From: Ichthyophis bannanicus
Lineage: Eukaryota > Chordata > Amphibia > Gymnophiona > Ichthyophiidae
Length of the DNA: 64,000 nucleotides
Direction: 5' to 3'
NCBI GenBank assembly: GCA_033557465.1
Contig: CM066033.1
Coordinates: 1,305,999,519-1,306,063,518, forward strand
In this document: positions 9,971 through 20,754 of the stretch, one piece after another
How positions within the stretch are numbered: position 1 is the first letter of the stretch
Layout: each line of letters starts with the position of its first letter
Notes under the pieces: model-generated
Database searches by the model: none
What the model was told of the DNA's origin: nothing
What the model saw: the letters and a program-made list of their open reading frames with translations, nothing else
Program-made: the position numbers and the translations under genes

Positions 9971-10490
9971 GATAGTGACAGCACTACTGATCAGATGGAA
10001 TGGGAAAATAGTGAGCAGTCTGCCTTTAAAAGTAAGAGCAAGACAGGTTCCCATAGCAACAGAATGCTTTCAGCTAGAACGGAGCTCAGCCATAGTGCTG
10101 ACGTGGAAGCTGAATGCAGCTCTGATGACTTCCACCTGAGTAACCAGAGGGGTGTGGCTGCAGGAGGAAGCCGTTTTAAACCGGCTTTAGAGTCAGACTT
10201 TAACAGAAGGGACTCAAGGAACTCAAGGGACTGGAGGAGTTCAGGAAACTCGAGGAGTTCAAGGACCTCAGGATTAGAAGGAGGAAAGAGAAAGGAAGGC
10301 ACAGAGAAGCCTCAATGGCAGTCTGAGCCACTCAAGCAGCAAAGGTACACAGGAAAGCAGCAACAAGGGAAACTTGGGAACCCAGGTCAAGTTGAGAAAG
10401 TTTCTGGAAGGTCCATTTCCTTTAACCCTGAAACACTGGAAGCAAAACCTCTGTGGAAGCTACCCAAGGGAAAGGTATGAGACAAAGGTA
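9971..10490 (+). other. Unassigned block with a 161-codon open frame
   Basis: Between the L2-like RT and the L1-like element lies sequence I cannot assign. The frame 9995-10480 encodes a hydrophilic Ser/Arg/Lys/Gln-rich product with no recognised domain. At 10205-10272 a short internal repeat of about 12 bp (AGGAACTCAAGGGACTGG, then GGAGTTCAGGAAACTCG) makes the product repetitive. It could be a gag-like or untranslated part of an unknown retroelement, or simply non-coding. No long terminal repeat or primer-binding site was found. Confidence 0.35.
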
Positions 10491-13300
10491 TACGCGCTCT
10501 TGACCCTTTCCACAAGAACCTCTGTATCTCCTTTTCTATATTACGTAGGTCCTTCCTTAACAACCAAACCGGGAGGGTTTGCAGCCAGTATAAAATCCGT
10601 GGTAAAACCACCATTTTCACTGCCGCCACTCTCCCCAACAAAGACAGCGGAAGGGGATACCAGGCTCTCAACTGGTTTCACAATCGAGACATCGTTCTCT
10701 CTAAGTTACATCGATATAGCTCTTGAGGCGAACTTGTCAAAACAATACTCAAATAGATAAATTGATTCATGGCCCATTTCAAAGGGAAATTCCCTTCCCA
10801 ACTTCCCTGTAGTTGTCCTGAGATATCTAATGCCTCCGACTTGTCTTTGTTAATACGGAACCTGGCAAAGCTGCCAAAAAGCATGAATTCCCTTAGCAAT
10901 CGAGGCAGCGACTCCTTCGGGGCCAACAGATGAACCAGAAGATCATCTGCAAATGCCGAGATCTTAAACCCTTGCACACCTAAGCGCACACCACAGATTC
11001 TATTGTCCAGTTCTATCCTGAGAATCAAGGGATCCAGTGACAAAACAAACAGAAGCAGGGATAAAGGACATCCCTGCCTCGTGCCCCGCTCCAGGGGAAA
11101 GGACGCAGATAACACCCCATTACATAGAACCCTGGCCGTCGGATTTACATACAGGGTTTTCACCATGTCACAAAAAACAGGCTCAAAACCATAAAGCGGC
11201 AATAAGTATTGTAAATAACCCCAACTAACCCAGTCAAACACTTTTTCGGCGTCAAAACTAACTAATAGCGACTGCAGGTTCTGCTCTTGAACCCACTCCA
11301 ATGAGGCTAATATTTTACGTAGATTAAGCACCGCGTATCTCCCCCTAATAAAGCCAACTTGAGAATCATGTACCAGCTCTCCTAGCACTTCAGCTAGACG
11401 TTCCGCTAAAATCTTAGCCAACAGTTTGGAGTCAAAATTCAATAGCGAAATAGGCTGATACGATACCGCCTGGGTGAGGTCCTTACCCGGCTTAGGTATC
11501 AACACAATGTGTGCCTGGTTCCCACCCCAACACATAGAGCCCGTTTCCCTTCTTTGACCAAACATAGCTACCAATAGAGGGCTTACCATCTCTGATAATA
11601 ATTTGTAAAATTCAGCCCCAAACCCATCGGGGCCGGGCGATTTGTAACATGTCACCTTCGAAATAACTTCGAGATAACTAACGAGATAACTAGATAACCC
11701 CGCCAAAGAAAGTAACCACTTATTACTTCTAGAACTGTGTCAGCACGCCTACTTGTAGATATTTTATGTAAATAGTTCACCCATGTTATCCAAGTTTGTA
11801 CACCTGTTCTCTGTAAAACCGAACAGCCTGTTGTTCTGGTCCTTTTGTTTTATTGTAAACCGTGCTGATGTCGAATAGTGCGGTATATAAGAAATTGTAA
11901 TAAATAAATAAATAAACTTGCTCTACTTCCAGAAGAGTAACTGGCTGCCCCAGATGCCTACTCTGTTCACTACTCAATTTGGGTAAGGTAAGACCCCGCA
12001 AATAGTCCAACATTTTAGTGGGAGATTCCGCTTCTGCACTATACAACTTTTGAAAGAAATCTTTAAACACTGCCACTATTTCCCCCTCCCCTTCCTAAGG
12101 CCCCCCTGCGCATCATAGATAGCTGCCACTGTCTTCCTCCCCCCCCCCGTGGACCCCTTAAACATCGCCCAAGTAATTTACCAGGCTTATCACCAAAACA
12201 ATGACGATTATACCGGCAATACAGCAGCGATTTCTTTGCTCTCTGATGCAATAGCTCATTTAACACCACTTGTGTTTCCCACAACTTCTTCCAATTCTGT
12301 GCCGTGGGTTGAGCCCCACTTATACGCCTCATCTGCATTACCCACTGTTCTAACCGGATAATTTGCTCTGCCAACAACCTCCACCTCCTTGCAACGTAAC
12401 CAATTATATCACCTCTTAAAACCACATTGGCAGTTTTCCATACCAATTCCGGATCGTCCTGATGACCATGATGATTCGCCTCAAAATCCTGCCAACGTTG
12501 ACACAGGAAATGATGAAATTGCTGGTCTTTGTATAGTTCTATGGGAAACCGCCAAATGCGAGTAAATTCCATGTCCCCTCCCCCCCCTCTGTAGTTCCAA
12601 CCAAATCAGAGCATGGTCGGAGATCTCCGTAGGACCAATCTGCGCCTCGCCCGTAGAGGCAAAGAGACTCTCCGAAATCAATATATAATCAATCCGCGCA
12701 CTGGTACCGTGCGCCCTGGACTGATGCGTGAAGTCTCTCTCCAAGGGATGGAGCAATCTCCACGGGCCCACTAGCCCCAACCTGGTCCGAAATGATTGCA
12801 ATACTCGCGCTGTCTGGTTCCTTTCCCTGGATCCTGACCCTCTGGAAGTATCTATATCTACGTCCAGGACCCCATTGAAGTCTCCCCCTAGAATCAACGG
12901 GAGATCATCCAATTGCTCCACTTTCGCTGCTATACGATTATAGAAATACTGATCTAACATGTTGAAACTATATAGATCCCCCAAAATCACCTCCTTACCC
13001 TCTAGCATTCCTTGCAACAACACAAAGCGGCCATTGGGGTCAGTCACCTCCCTGACTAGTGCAAAACGTACTCGTTTATGGATTAGAATGGCCACACCTC
13101 CTTTCTTACCTACCGCCGGGGCTCCCCACACCTGACCCACTCAATCCCTACACAATTTGCGGTGCTCGTCAGCCGTCTGGTGGGTTTCTTGTAACAGTGC
13201 AATATCGCACTGTGTCTGGCCAATGCCTTCAAAATTTTATATCTCTTCACTGGGCTTCCCAATCCACAAACATTCCAGGAGATGATCTTCAGGATATTAA
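10491..13300 (-). pseudogene. L1-like ORF2 (endonuclease and reverse transcriptase), broken
   Basis: The start reads KIISWNVCGLGSPVKRYKIL near 13300. A frameshift and a stop at about 13138 precede GKKGGVAILIHKRV. The endonuclease continues with GGDFNGVLD and ends with SARIDYILIS and EISDHALI near 12600. The RT has KSPGPDGFGAEFYK (11640), PISLLNFDSKLLAKILAERL, QVGFIRGR, SFDAEKVFDWVSW, RGTRQGCPLSLLLF and the catalytic FADDLL at about 10945. The palm A box has VFDW rather than the usual AFD. Several frame breaks and the LINE-tail insertion inactivate it. Confidence 0.85.
11738..11929 (+). mobile_element. LINE or SINE 3' tail inserted in the L1-like ORF2
   Basis: A tail with TTGTAAACCGTGCTGATGTC, GCGGTATATAAGAAATTGT and a terminal AATAAATAAATAAA run interrupts the RT N-terminal region between EVEQV and ...KVTCYKSPGPDG. 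The tail type is the one shared by L2-like LINEs and family A SINEs here. Exact ends uncertain by about 10 bp. Confidence 0.7.
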
Positions 13301-13504
13301 CAGAGTATCAGATCTTATCCTCAGCCCTACTTTCCTTTTGTGGAGAGAGCCCTCCCAGCCTGGAGCCTCCACCTGGACACACCATTCTGATCTAGAACCT
13401 GCCCTTTTCGAGCATCTAGTATGCGAATGTCCCCCCCACAAACCCTTGCTTCCCTCCCTCCTGTCCCAACTCCATTACACTCTCCTTACTACCCTGTCAC
13501 CTTG

Positions 13505-14005
13505 ATGTGACCGGGCTCCCCCGCTCCCTTCCCAGAACATTTCTCCCCCCCTTCCCACGGAGGACAATAACGCCTTATTATTCCGCAATATTAGCACCCC
13601 AGATTGGTATCAGAATAGTTAATAAAAGTAACATTGCTATACATTAAAAACAAAACCACATTTCTGTCCACAAGCGCATATCCATAAATCCCCCCACCGG
13701 TACATTCTTCCATTTACACAAGCTAAATAGAAAAGCTAGACACCATCATAAGGCTCCTGGCGGCCGCCAACCTCTCTGCATCTCCCTCCCACCTTCAGCC
13801 CCCTCCATTCAAGATATCTTAATGAATGACACTTCAAATTACGCACTCCCAAAATTCGCCTCCCACAGACAGTTCAATATATGAAATATTACTACCTCTA
13901 ACATAACTATAAAACGATATTCCCTCAACCATAAACTCAGAGGACCTTACGCTGCGTCACACCCCCGTGAGCACAACCCCTCAGGAGGTGAAGACAGCTA
14001 TCCCC
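13505..14005. other. L1-like inter-ORF region, no gene seen
   Basis: C-rich decayed sequence between the ORF1 and ORF2 remnants of the minus-strand L1-like element. No supported coding region of its own. Confidence 0.45.
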
Positions 14006-14009
14006 AGGC

Positions 14010-14925
14010 ATCCTCTGAACTCTCCAATTGCAGTCCAGGCAGAGTTCCCTTCATATTTTCAAGGCGTGCTTGCTGGCATGCTGCCCGATGCCAAGGCCTG
14101 CCTCTCGAGTTGTTCCACATACAACGCCGCTTCCTCCGCTGAACCGAACACCCTCTGCTTCCCCTCGTGAAACACATGTAGGATCGCTGGATACTGCACA
14201 GAAAACCTGATGTTTGCAGTAATGAGTCTCTGGCATATTGGTGCATACGCCCTTTGAAGCTTACTCACAGCCGTGGAGTAGTCCTGAGTAATTTGGAGCT
14301 TAATGTTGTCCTGTTCAACAGTTCCACATCTCCGGGCCTCTCGCAAGACTGCCTCCTTTTGCAGGAACTATAAGTATTTAGCCAGCACTACCCTAGGCTG
14401 CGGGTCATTGGAGTTCTTGGGGCCCACTTTATGCGCCCTCTCGATCACTACCTGAGGGCCTTGTCCTTCCTCCCCCATTAACGAGGCAGACAGAGAAGCT
14501 ATGTAGGCTCGCAGGTCCTTATCTCCCACCAAGGCCGGGACCCCCAAGAACCGCAAGTTACTACGCCTCGAGCGGTTCTCGAGATCTTCCAATTTCTCCT
14601 CCTGGGCCTTGAAGATGGTTCGTGCCTGCACCAGCTCTTGACTCAGCCTCTCCACCTCCTCTTTAGCCTGCGAGAGACGGGCCTCTGCCTGCTGCATGCG
14701 GGCCCCGAATGCGTCCACGGAGCTCTGCACCGCATCCATCTTACTCCATAGCGATTCAAATTGAAGGGATAGGGCACTGGAGACCGCAGCTGAGGTCTCC
14801 GCTACTGAGGCCCCAGAGGCGGATACAGGCAATTCTCCCGATTTCGGAGGTGACTCCGCTCTTTTCGAAGCCCCAACGGCTCGGTCTTCGTCTCTCCTCC
14901 TAGTTCGCGCTGCCGTCACCGCCAT
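14010..14925 (-). pseudogene. L1-like ORF1 protein, one internal stop
   Basis: The first 185 codons contain a charged N-terminus, a long heptad-rich coiled coil (LSQAKEEVERLSQELVQA...FKAQEEKLEDLENRSRR) and the start of the RNA-binding domain NLRFLGVPALVG. A stop near 14368 interrupts the domain, and the C-terminal domain continues in the same frame as REARRCGTVE, ITQDYSTAV, RFSVQYPAILHVFHEGKQRVF. This order is that of L1 ORF1p, a trimeric RNA chaperone that coats the element's RNA. The frame decays before 14010. The start Met at 14925 fits the usual charged N-terminus. Confidence 0.85.
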
Positions 14926-15083
14926 TCACTTCCAACTCCCCTGGACAGGTTCCTCGTGTGTTCAGCACTTGGGGAGGACTAGGTACCAGCAGTTGCATCT
15001 CACAAATAGGCACTATTGCACCGATTCAGAGCTAGGGGAGCCCGGAGCTCAAGACAGACGCGACTTCCCGAGCTCACCACATC

Positions 15084-16620
15084 ACGTGACCCTCATTACA
15101 GATGATTTTAATGATAGTTCACAGATTACGAATAGCAGGTCTGCAATCTCATATTTCAGTTCTTTCAACACCCTTGGATGTATACCATCCGACCCAGGTG
15201 ATTTGTTACTCTTCAGTTTATCTAATAGTTGTAATACATCTTCCGGATGTATCGATATTTCCTTCAATTCTTCCGCACCTTTAAATACCACTTCAGTCAT
15301 GGGTAACATCCCTACATCTTCCTCAGTAAAGACCGAAGCAAAGAATTCATTCAGTCTCTCCGCTATCGCCTTGTCGCCTCTTAGTGCCCCTTTAACTCCT
15401 CTATCATCTAATGGTCCAACTGACTCTCTCACTAGTTTTTTTGCTATGAATGTACTTGAAAAACTCTTTATTTTGCATTTTTGCTTCCGCAGCAAGGTTC
15501 TTCTCAAATTCTCCCTTTGCCTTCTTTATCAATGCCTTGCATTTGACCTGCCAGTGCTTGTGCTGTTTCCAGGTTTCGTCGTTTGGCTCTTTTTTCCATT
15601 TCCTGAAAGATGCTTTTTTGGCAACAACAGCCTCTCTGACCTCACCTTTAAACCATGCTGGCAGTTTTTTGGACTTCCTTCCACTTTTCTTAAAGCGTGG
15701 AATACAGTTGGTCTGGGCTTCCAAGATAGTATTTTTCAACAACACCCAAGCTTGATGTAAGTCTTTAACCTTTGCAACTGCTCCTTTTAGTTTTTTCTTA
15801 ACTATTTTCCTCATTTTATCATAGTCTCCCTTTCGAAAGTTAAAAGGTAGTACTGTGGATTTCCTTACTATCCCTCCTCCACTAATTAAATCAAAGGCGA
15901 TCATGCTATGAACACTATTGCCAAGTGGCCCCAACACCCTTATCTCTTGCACTAGATCTGGTGTTCCACTAAGGACTAGGTCTAATATGGCTTCCCCTCT
16001 GGTCGGTTCATGAACCAGCTGCTCCAAGAAGCAGTCATTTATGTCATCTAGGAACTTTATCTCCCTAGCATGTCCTGCCGTGACACTGACCCAGTCGATA
16101 CTGGGGTAATTGAAATCACCCATTATTATTACCGCGCTGTAACTTTTGTTAGCTTCCTTGATTTCTTTGAGCATTTCATCATGCATTTGTTCATTCTGGC
16201 TAGGCGGTCGATAGTACACCCCCACTGCCATCGCCTTCCCCTTTTTACATGGAATTTTAATCCATAGAGATTCTACAGCAAATTTTGTTTCCTGCAAAAC
16301 TTTAATCCTTTCTGACTCAATGCCCTCTCTAACATAGAGCGCAACCCCTCCACCAATTTGATCAGCTCTACCAATTTGATCAGCTCTATCATTACGATAT
16401 AGTTTGTACCCAGGTATCACAATGTCCCACTGGTTGTCCTCCTTCCACCATGTCTCTGATATTCCAATCATATCTAACCTCTCATTTAGTGCTATATATT
16501 CTAACTCTCCCATCTTATTCTTTAGACTTCTAGCATCTGCATACAAGCATTTTAGAGACTGTATTTTATTCATATTAATTTGGCTACTCCTTTACCTTTA
16601 AAAAGGGGTAGAGAATCCAG
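15084..16620 (-). mobile_element. CR1 LINE 5' part
   Basis: Covers the ORF2 start and runs to the RT fingers, where it is cut by the L1-like insertion at 15083. The CR1 3' part is not found on the far side of the L1-like element, so it was lost or overwritten. Confidence 0.85.
15404..16573 (-). pseudogene. CR1 ORF2 endonuclease domain
   Basis: A 389-codon open frame, unusually long for this window. It encodes an apurinic-type endonuclease: LKCLYADARSLKNKMGEL, IGISETWW (catalytic E), GGVALYVREGI, VGVYYRPPSQNE, VIIMGDFNYPSIDW, FLEQLVHEPTRGEAILDLVLS and GNSVHSMIAFDL. The final catalytic SDH is SVH here, so the copy is probably inactive. The linker that follows (WFKGEVREAVVAKKASFRKW and ALIKKAKGEFEKNLA) is typical of CR1. 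The frame continues degenerately at 15082-15507 with SPGSDGIHPRVLKEL, the RT start. A direct duplication near 16350-16385 repeats RADQIG. Confidence 0.88.
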
Positions 16621-17690
16621 GGCTCGCTCTCCACCTGCTTCTTAAGAGTTGGGTGTTGACTATTTTCCATCCTCTCTGAGAGGAATCAGAGAATGGAATC
16701 CTTCTGAAAAACTGCCCAGCATGTTTAATTGTGAAAGCAACATTGGTCTAAGTTGTTACATGTGACTTTGTGACTGAAGCCGACATCTGGGAAAATTGTG
16801 CATTCTAAAGTAGCACACAATTTTCCATTCCCAAGTGACTTGTAAAAAGAAATTAAGTGATATATTTGCCCCAAAATAAAAACCACAAAAAACATCTACA
16901 ATAAAAAAGATTTCATCCCTCTGTCCACCTCCAATTATAATGTTTCCTCAATTAGTCCTAAAGAAATGAAAACCTCTGTTAATGACTGCAACTCTCTGCA
17001 AACAGTGCCTGAAACAAGCTATAGCAACTCATATAGCATGTTTCTATCACTCACATGTTAAATCTTTCTGTGTAAATGGTTTATCTGCACATACGCATGG
17101 CAGAGACTTCCAGTTATGGCAGCCTTCCAGCCAAGAATTCTCAGACAGGTCCCCCTCCCCATGAAGAACCAGCTTTTTGGTTCTCGTTATTCATTCTTCA
17201 AAGGTTCACTAGCTCATTTCTTCCAGTCAGCCCCCAGATTTAATACTTTTTTAGTTATTATTATTTGCAAAAGCTACATTAAGAAGTCACTAATGCCCCC
17301 CCCACCCCTTCCTGCCAGGAGGGAAAAACCTTTTCTCCATAGTTAAGAGAGTCATGGTGAGAAGGGTTACATTAGCACTCCAGGGTGCATTTTTCTTTTT
17401 ATCCAGCAGAAACATTTAGTTTGGCTGTCTGCCAGGGAACACTGGATGAACAGAGTAAATGAGGGGATTTACCTTCCACGTGTTAGGCACGTGTCATTAG
17501 GAGCTCTCTCTCTCTCTCACTGTCAAAGCTCTTCTGAAAAGAACATAAGAAAATTATATTAAAAAGGGTGAACTAGAAAAAGAGAAACTGGGCACACCAA
17601 GGTGCTTTTTCAGTCTGAAGTACCTTTTCTGAAGAAGAGAAATTATTTAATGTATCTTTGTCTATGTATTATTTAAAATTCAAGATGCAA
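16621..17690. other. Low-copy DNA, no gene seen
   Basis: Mixed AT-rich and balanced sequence with a short TC run at 17502-17520. No repeat family or exon recognised. Confidence 0.4.
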
Positions 17691-17696
17691 TAACAC

Positions 17697-17990
17697 TAAT
17701 TTATTTAACATTTCTTATATACTGCCTTTCATGATATCAAGGTGGTTTACATTTGAACAAGCTGAAATTACATTGAACAGGGTATTATAACTTGGGGATA
17801 ACTATTTTACAGGGAACATGGGCTATGGAGGGTTAAGTGGCTTGTCCAAGACCACAAGGAGCACCTGTGGGACTAGAAACCCCAGTCCTTCCAGCCCAAG
17901 GTTGCTGTCCTCTAGTGGGATTTGAACCCCTGACTTTCCAGCCTGAAGTACCTTGCCCCAACCACTAGGCCACTCCTCACTCCACTATCT
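17697..17990 (-). mobile_element. tRNA-headed SINE (family A)
   Basis: Near full length. Minus strand: head GGAGTGGCCTAGTGGTTGGG, B box GGGTTCAAATCCC, GGACTGGGGTTTCTAGTCCC, CACAGGTGCTCCTTGTGG, and the tail GCAGTATATAAGAAATGTT, AAATAAA. The uninterrupted sequence around 17870-17885 is a useful empty-site reference for the DIRS insertion at 46811/51863. Confidence 0.88.
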
Positions 17991-17999
17991 GCTGCACAA

Positions 18000-18600
18000 G
18001 ACTGGAGAAATGTCTGATTTTCCTCTTACATTGACTTGTTATTCCTTTAGGATGTCTTAATAAAAAGCATTTTGGTAAGAACGAAAGCACCCCTGCTTCA
18101 GAATCTGTAGTATATTTTTGTTCAGACCAGAATGATAGGTTCTTGATAGATAATTTTTAAAGGCATTACCATGCAATAAACAGTTTTTACATTCAGAAGT
18201 AGGCTTTTATAAAATTGCCATCTTGATATGTAAATACTGTAAATAGTTATGCATACAGCTCTTATGTGCATAAGTTTGCATGAAATGAACAGAGGTAGGG
18301 CCGAGGAAGGGTTAACATCTGCTTACAAACTATCAAATATACACCTATGTTTGTAACATAAGCCAGGAAATTTGTGCACATTAAATAGCAGGAGCAAATA
18401 TGTATGGACACTTTCCCTCGGAAAAATGGTGCAGCTTATATTTGCGTTCAATGCATTATGCTATAAAATTACCCTCCTGACAGAAGAAAGCGGGATGCAT
18501 CTTTCCAAAACCTGGTGTTTGAAACTACACTGTATGAAAAATGAATACATAACAATTATAAATATGAAATAATATGCAAAAGAAACATTTTCTCTTTTAG
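18000..18600. other. Low-copy DNA, no gene seen
   Basis: AT-rich sequence. TATAAAATTACCC near 18462-18475 resembles a terminus of the 5742 MITE family, but no clear inverted partner was found. Confidence 0.35.
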
Positions 18601-18639
18601 TTATGTCCTCCGCGGCAATGCAGCGATCTAGTAGTCATA

Positions 18640-18816
18640 TCAGCCACAGAGAAAACTGGAACCTTTCTGGGCTGCGACAGTATTCATTTGACCAGGAGAA
18701 TTATCCAAAGATGATGTGGTACCTGAACCTTTGAGACCAGGTGTAGGGATTGATGTGCACTCAAAATACACACACTCCATTATATCTGGGTAGCTTTTCT
18801 CTTGGTCCCATAAGAG
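18640..18816 (-). CDS. Possible terminal exon, unknown protein
   Basis: On the minus strand an AG at 18818-18817 precedes 58 open codons and a TGA (18642-18640). The product is Ser/Thr/Gly-rich with several Cys and acidic/aromatic residues at the start (WDQEKSYPDIMECVYFECTS). I do not recognise it. In favour: an acceptor-like AG right at the frame start and a protein-like composition. Against: the upstream tract is only weakly pyrimidine-rich, the opposite strand is also open for 43 codons (18604-18735), and there is no second exon. Probably chance or a decayed coding remnant. Confidence 0.2.
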   Translation of the reverse strand, partial: LLWDQEKSYPDIMECVYFECTSIPTPGLKGSGTTSSLDNSPGQMNTVAAQKGSSFLCG

Positions 18817-18860
18817 CTATCATAGCATACAGAGAATCCTGTTCTCTAAAACACACATAA

Positions 18861-19142
18861 GGGCATGTTTACTGAAGTACGCTACAAGGTAGTGTACGGT
18901 TCTGCGCACACCAACTGCGCCATGTTGAGATTTAGTGCAGGGCACCGCATTAATTACTCTGCACTGACCAATTAGCAAATTAGTGGGGGCAAGATAGGGG
19001 CATAACACAGGCACTGACAGTGTGTTGCAGTTAGGGTGCCTCTTGCCATTAGTATCAGCATAGAGGATGGAAGCACAAGCTCACAAACTTTACTGAGGCC
19101 CATTGTATCACATTACTGGCATGGCTTTTAGTAAATATGCCC
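18861..19142. mobile_element. MITE, Harbinger-like termini
   Basis: The terminus GGGCATGTTTACT faces AGTAAATATGCCC at 19130-19142, giving a TIR of about 13 bp with one mismatch. It has no coding capacity. The left flank is TAA; the right flank does not preserve it clearly. Its architecture matches the elements at 19823, 29625 and 56028. Confidence 0.6.
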
Positions 19143-19336
19143 GATATTGCTGTTCCTATAGATCGGTTCTGCTTACGGGGAAACCATCAACCTTTCCAGG
19201 CACCTACATATCCCAAATTAAACTACAAAGCAGAATCCTTGTAGTGTAAATAAAGCTGACTGATGATTACAACTCTTGCTTTTGTGTAACAATTACTCAT
19301 CTGTTCTCAGTTTCCCCTAACACACTTTCCTGCTCT

Positions 19337-19625
19337 TCACTAAGTCCTAGGAATTGATGTTGGGTTGATTGGTAAGTTGTATTGATTTGACGTTGATACC
19401 TGGTGACTCTGTGGATAGTCATCTATGTTTGGCTAGCCTCTGGGTTTTACTTGTCGAGGTGTATCCAGAGGTAGATTGCCAGACCTTTCTTCTGTGCAGC
19501 AAGTCTACAGCACTTGGTATTCCAAGGTGGTCTTCCACCCCAAGTACTAACCAGGCCTTACTCTACTTATCTTTTGAGATCAGAAAAGATTAGGTACATG
19601 CAGGGTAGCGTGGGCATAGATCCAG
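19337..19625 (-). mobile_element. 5S rRNA-headed SINE with RTE-like tail
   Basis: The plus-strand text 19497-19612 is the inverse of a 5S rRNA gene: TCTACAGCAC, then AAGTACTAACCAGGCC and a GAGATCAGA stretch. Downstream on the minus strand the body carries AAAGGTCTGGCAATCTACC and AAAACCCAGAGGC, and the tail GTCACCAGGTATCAACGTC, the same body and tail as the tRNA-headed SINEs at 8318 and 54045. It is therefore a SINE3-type element, not a 5S gene. Confidence 0.82.
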
Positions 19626-19749
19626 ATTGAGTACAACCACCAAATATCTTGGCAGCAGCAGTACTGACATAAAGTTATTTGTTGTGGCCAGACAGAACCA
19701 GGCTTAGCAAATAAGAGTGGGTGATTTGAACACTAACCTAAGAACCAAG

Positions 19750-20010
19750 CAATACCAGAGTTCCAATGCTTTTGCTCCTTGCGCAACTTGCTTAACTTTT
19801 CGTTGCCTCAGATACAAAGTTAGAGGTTTGATTTACTAAAGCGCTTTACTGCAAGTTATTAATAAATAGGTTCTGTTGCATGAAATAGAGTGTAGTAATG
19901 CCTTTTAATAGATCTAGCCCTTAGTTCGGAAGCCCTCCGAAGACAGGGAAAAATCTTCCGTATCTGAATGTAACACATCTTGAGCAACTATAAAACCAGT
20001 GAGATCATAA
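19750..20010 (+). mobile_element. Degenerate SINE split by a MITE
   Basis: CTTGCTTAACTTTTCGTTGCC and CTCAGATACAAAGTTA precede the MITE, and TTCGGAAGCCCTCCGAAG and TCTGAATGTAACACATCTTG follow it. This matches the SINE at 63345-63545, which reads straight through. Confidence 0.65.
19823..19920. mobile_element. 98-bp MITE with TTA target duplication
   Basis: Inserted in the SINE above between TTA at 19820-19822 and TTA at 19921-19923. Termini GAGGTTTGATTTACTAAAG and CTTTTAATAGATCTAGCCC are imperfect inverses. A 3-bp TWA duplication is the signature of PIF/Harbinger transposition. No coding capacity. Confidence 0.68.
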
Positions 20011-20545
20011 ATGGATCTGTTCAGAATTAGGAAAGTATATCAGTGTCACAATTTGTACATATGTTGCTCAAATAATGCAGTGGTTAAATAGAGAAAGAAA
20101 ATATAAAAAATCAAAACAAAATAAAATTACAAAGTATTAAAGAACAATCTTGACGTTTGTCAGGTTTATCTCTGGTCAGATTAAGATTCTTGCCTGGTGG
20201 CAGGACACAAGCATATTTTGCAGCTTTAATCGCTGATTATACAGTTTTTTCTCCTGATTCTTTTGTGGGAAGTTTTTGATTTTCTCTCATAGCTTTGGGA
20301 GACTTGTATCGCTGACATATTTCTATTTTACAGGAAATTCAATTCTCTTTCTTTTTCTCCAGTGTTGCACTAAATGCAGAGTCTTGATTCTTGGTCTTTC
20401 CAGTTCAGTTATTAATTATAACACATGTAAGTTACTTAATTTGGTAAGACTGTAAGCAATGCAGAGTAGAATAAAAAGATCAAAGATGTGTATTTGTTTA
20501 AAAAAATGACTACTACTATAATACCTGGAAATGAGCATCTAACTC
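20011..20545. other. Low-copy DNA, no gene seen
   Basis: AT-rich sequence with short A- and T-rich runs. Nothing recognised. Confidence 0.4.
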
Positions 20546-20720
20546 CAATGTACAATGAGTGTGCCTGCCTGAGTATGTCTCATTTGGATGTTAAGCAGGG
20601 TTAGATCTGGTTAGTATTTGGATGGGAGATCTCCTTAGAATAACAGGTGATGTAGACTTGCTGTGCTGAGTAAAGGCCTGGCAATCTAATTCTGGTTGCA
20701 CCTTACCAATAAAACCCAGT
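20546..20720 (+). mobile_element. 5S rRNA-headed SINE, second copy
   Basis: GATGTTAAGCAGGGTTAG, CTGGTTAGTATTTGGATGGG and AGGTGATGTAGAC correspond in order to the 3' half of 5S rRNA. The body follows as GGCCTGGCAATCTAATTCTGG and AATAAAACCCAGTAG, the same body as the copy at 19337-19625. It is truncated in the tail. The 5S part has many substitutions and is not functional. Confidence 0.8.
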
Positions 20721-20754
20721 AGGTAGTTACAATATGGAGTTCCTTTCTGAGTGC

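Larger units (their letters stand above)
10491..15083 (-). mobile_element. L1-like LINE with ORF1 and ORF2, 3' end missing
   Basis: On the minus strand: a GC-rich 5' region (15083-14926), an ORF1 remnant, an endonuclease, an RT domain, and the start of the C-terminal region ending at about 10491 after RARIPLSH. The 3' third of ORF2 and the tail are absent, which is the reverse of the usual 5' truncation, so a later deletion or overlay removed them. A LINE tail is inserted at about 11738-11929. The 5' boundary abuts a CR1 copy at 15084, which seems to have been the target. Confidence 0.85.

Noticed and set aside
9971..10490. Endogenous retrovirus or LTR element
   Set aside because: No terminal direct repeats, primer-binding site or polypurine tract were found.
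18190..18480. Complete MITE of the GGTAATTTTATAA family
   Set aside because: The two candidate ends lie in the same orientation, so they are not inverted termini.
18604..18735. Plus-strand 43-codon exon
   Set aside because: The pyrimidine tract and AG are good, but there is no protein match I recognise and the opposite strand is equally open.
19497..20654. Functional 5S rRNA genes
   Set aside because: Both copies have many substitutions and are joined to a SINE body and RTE-like tail.
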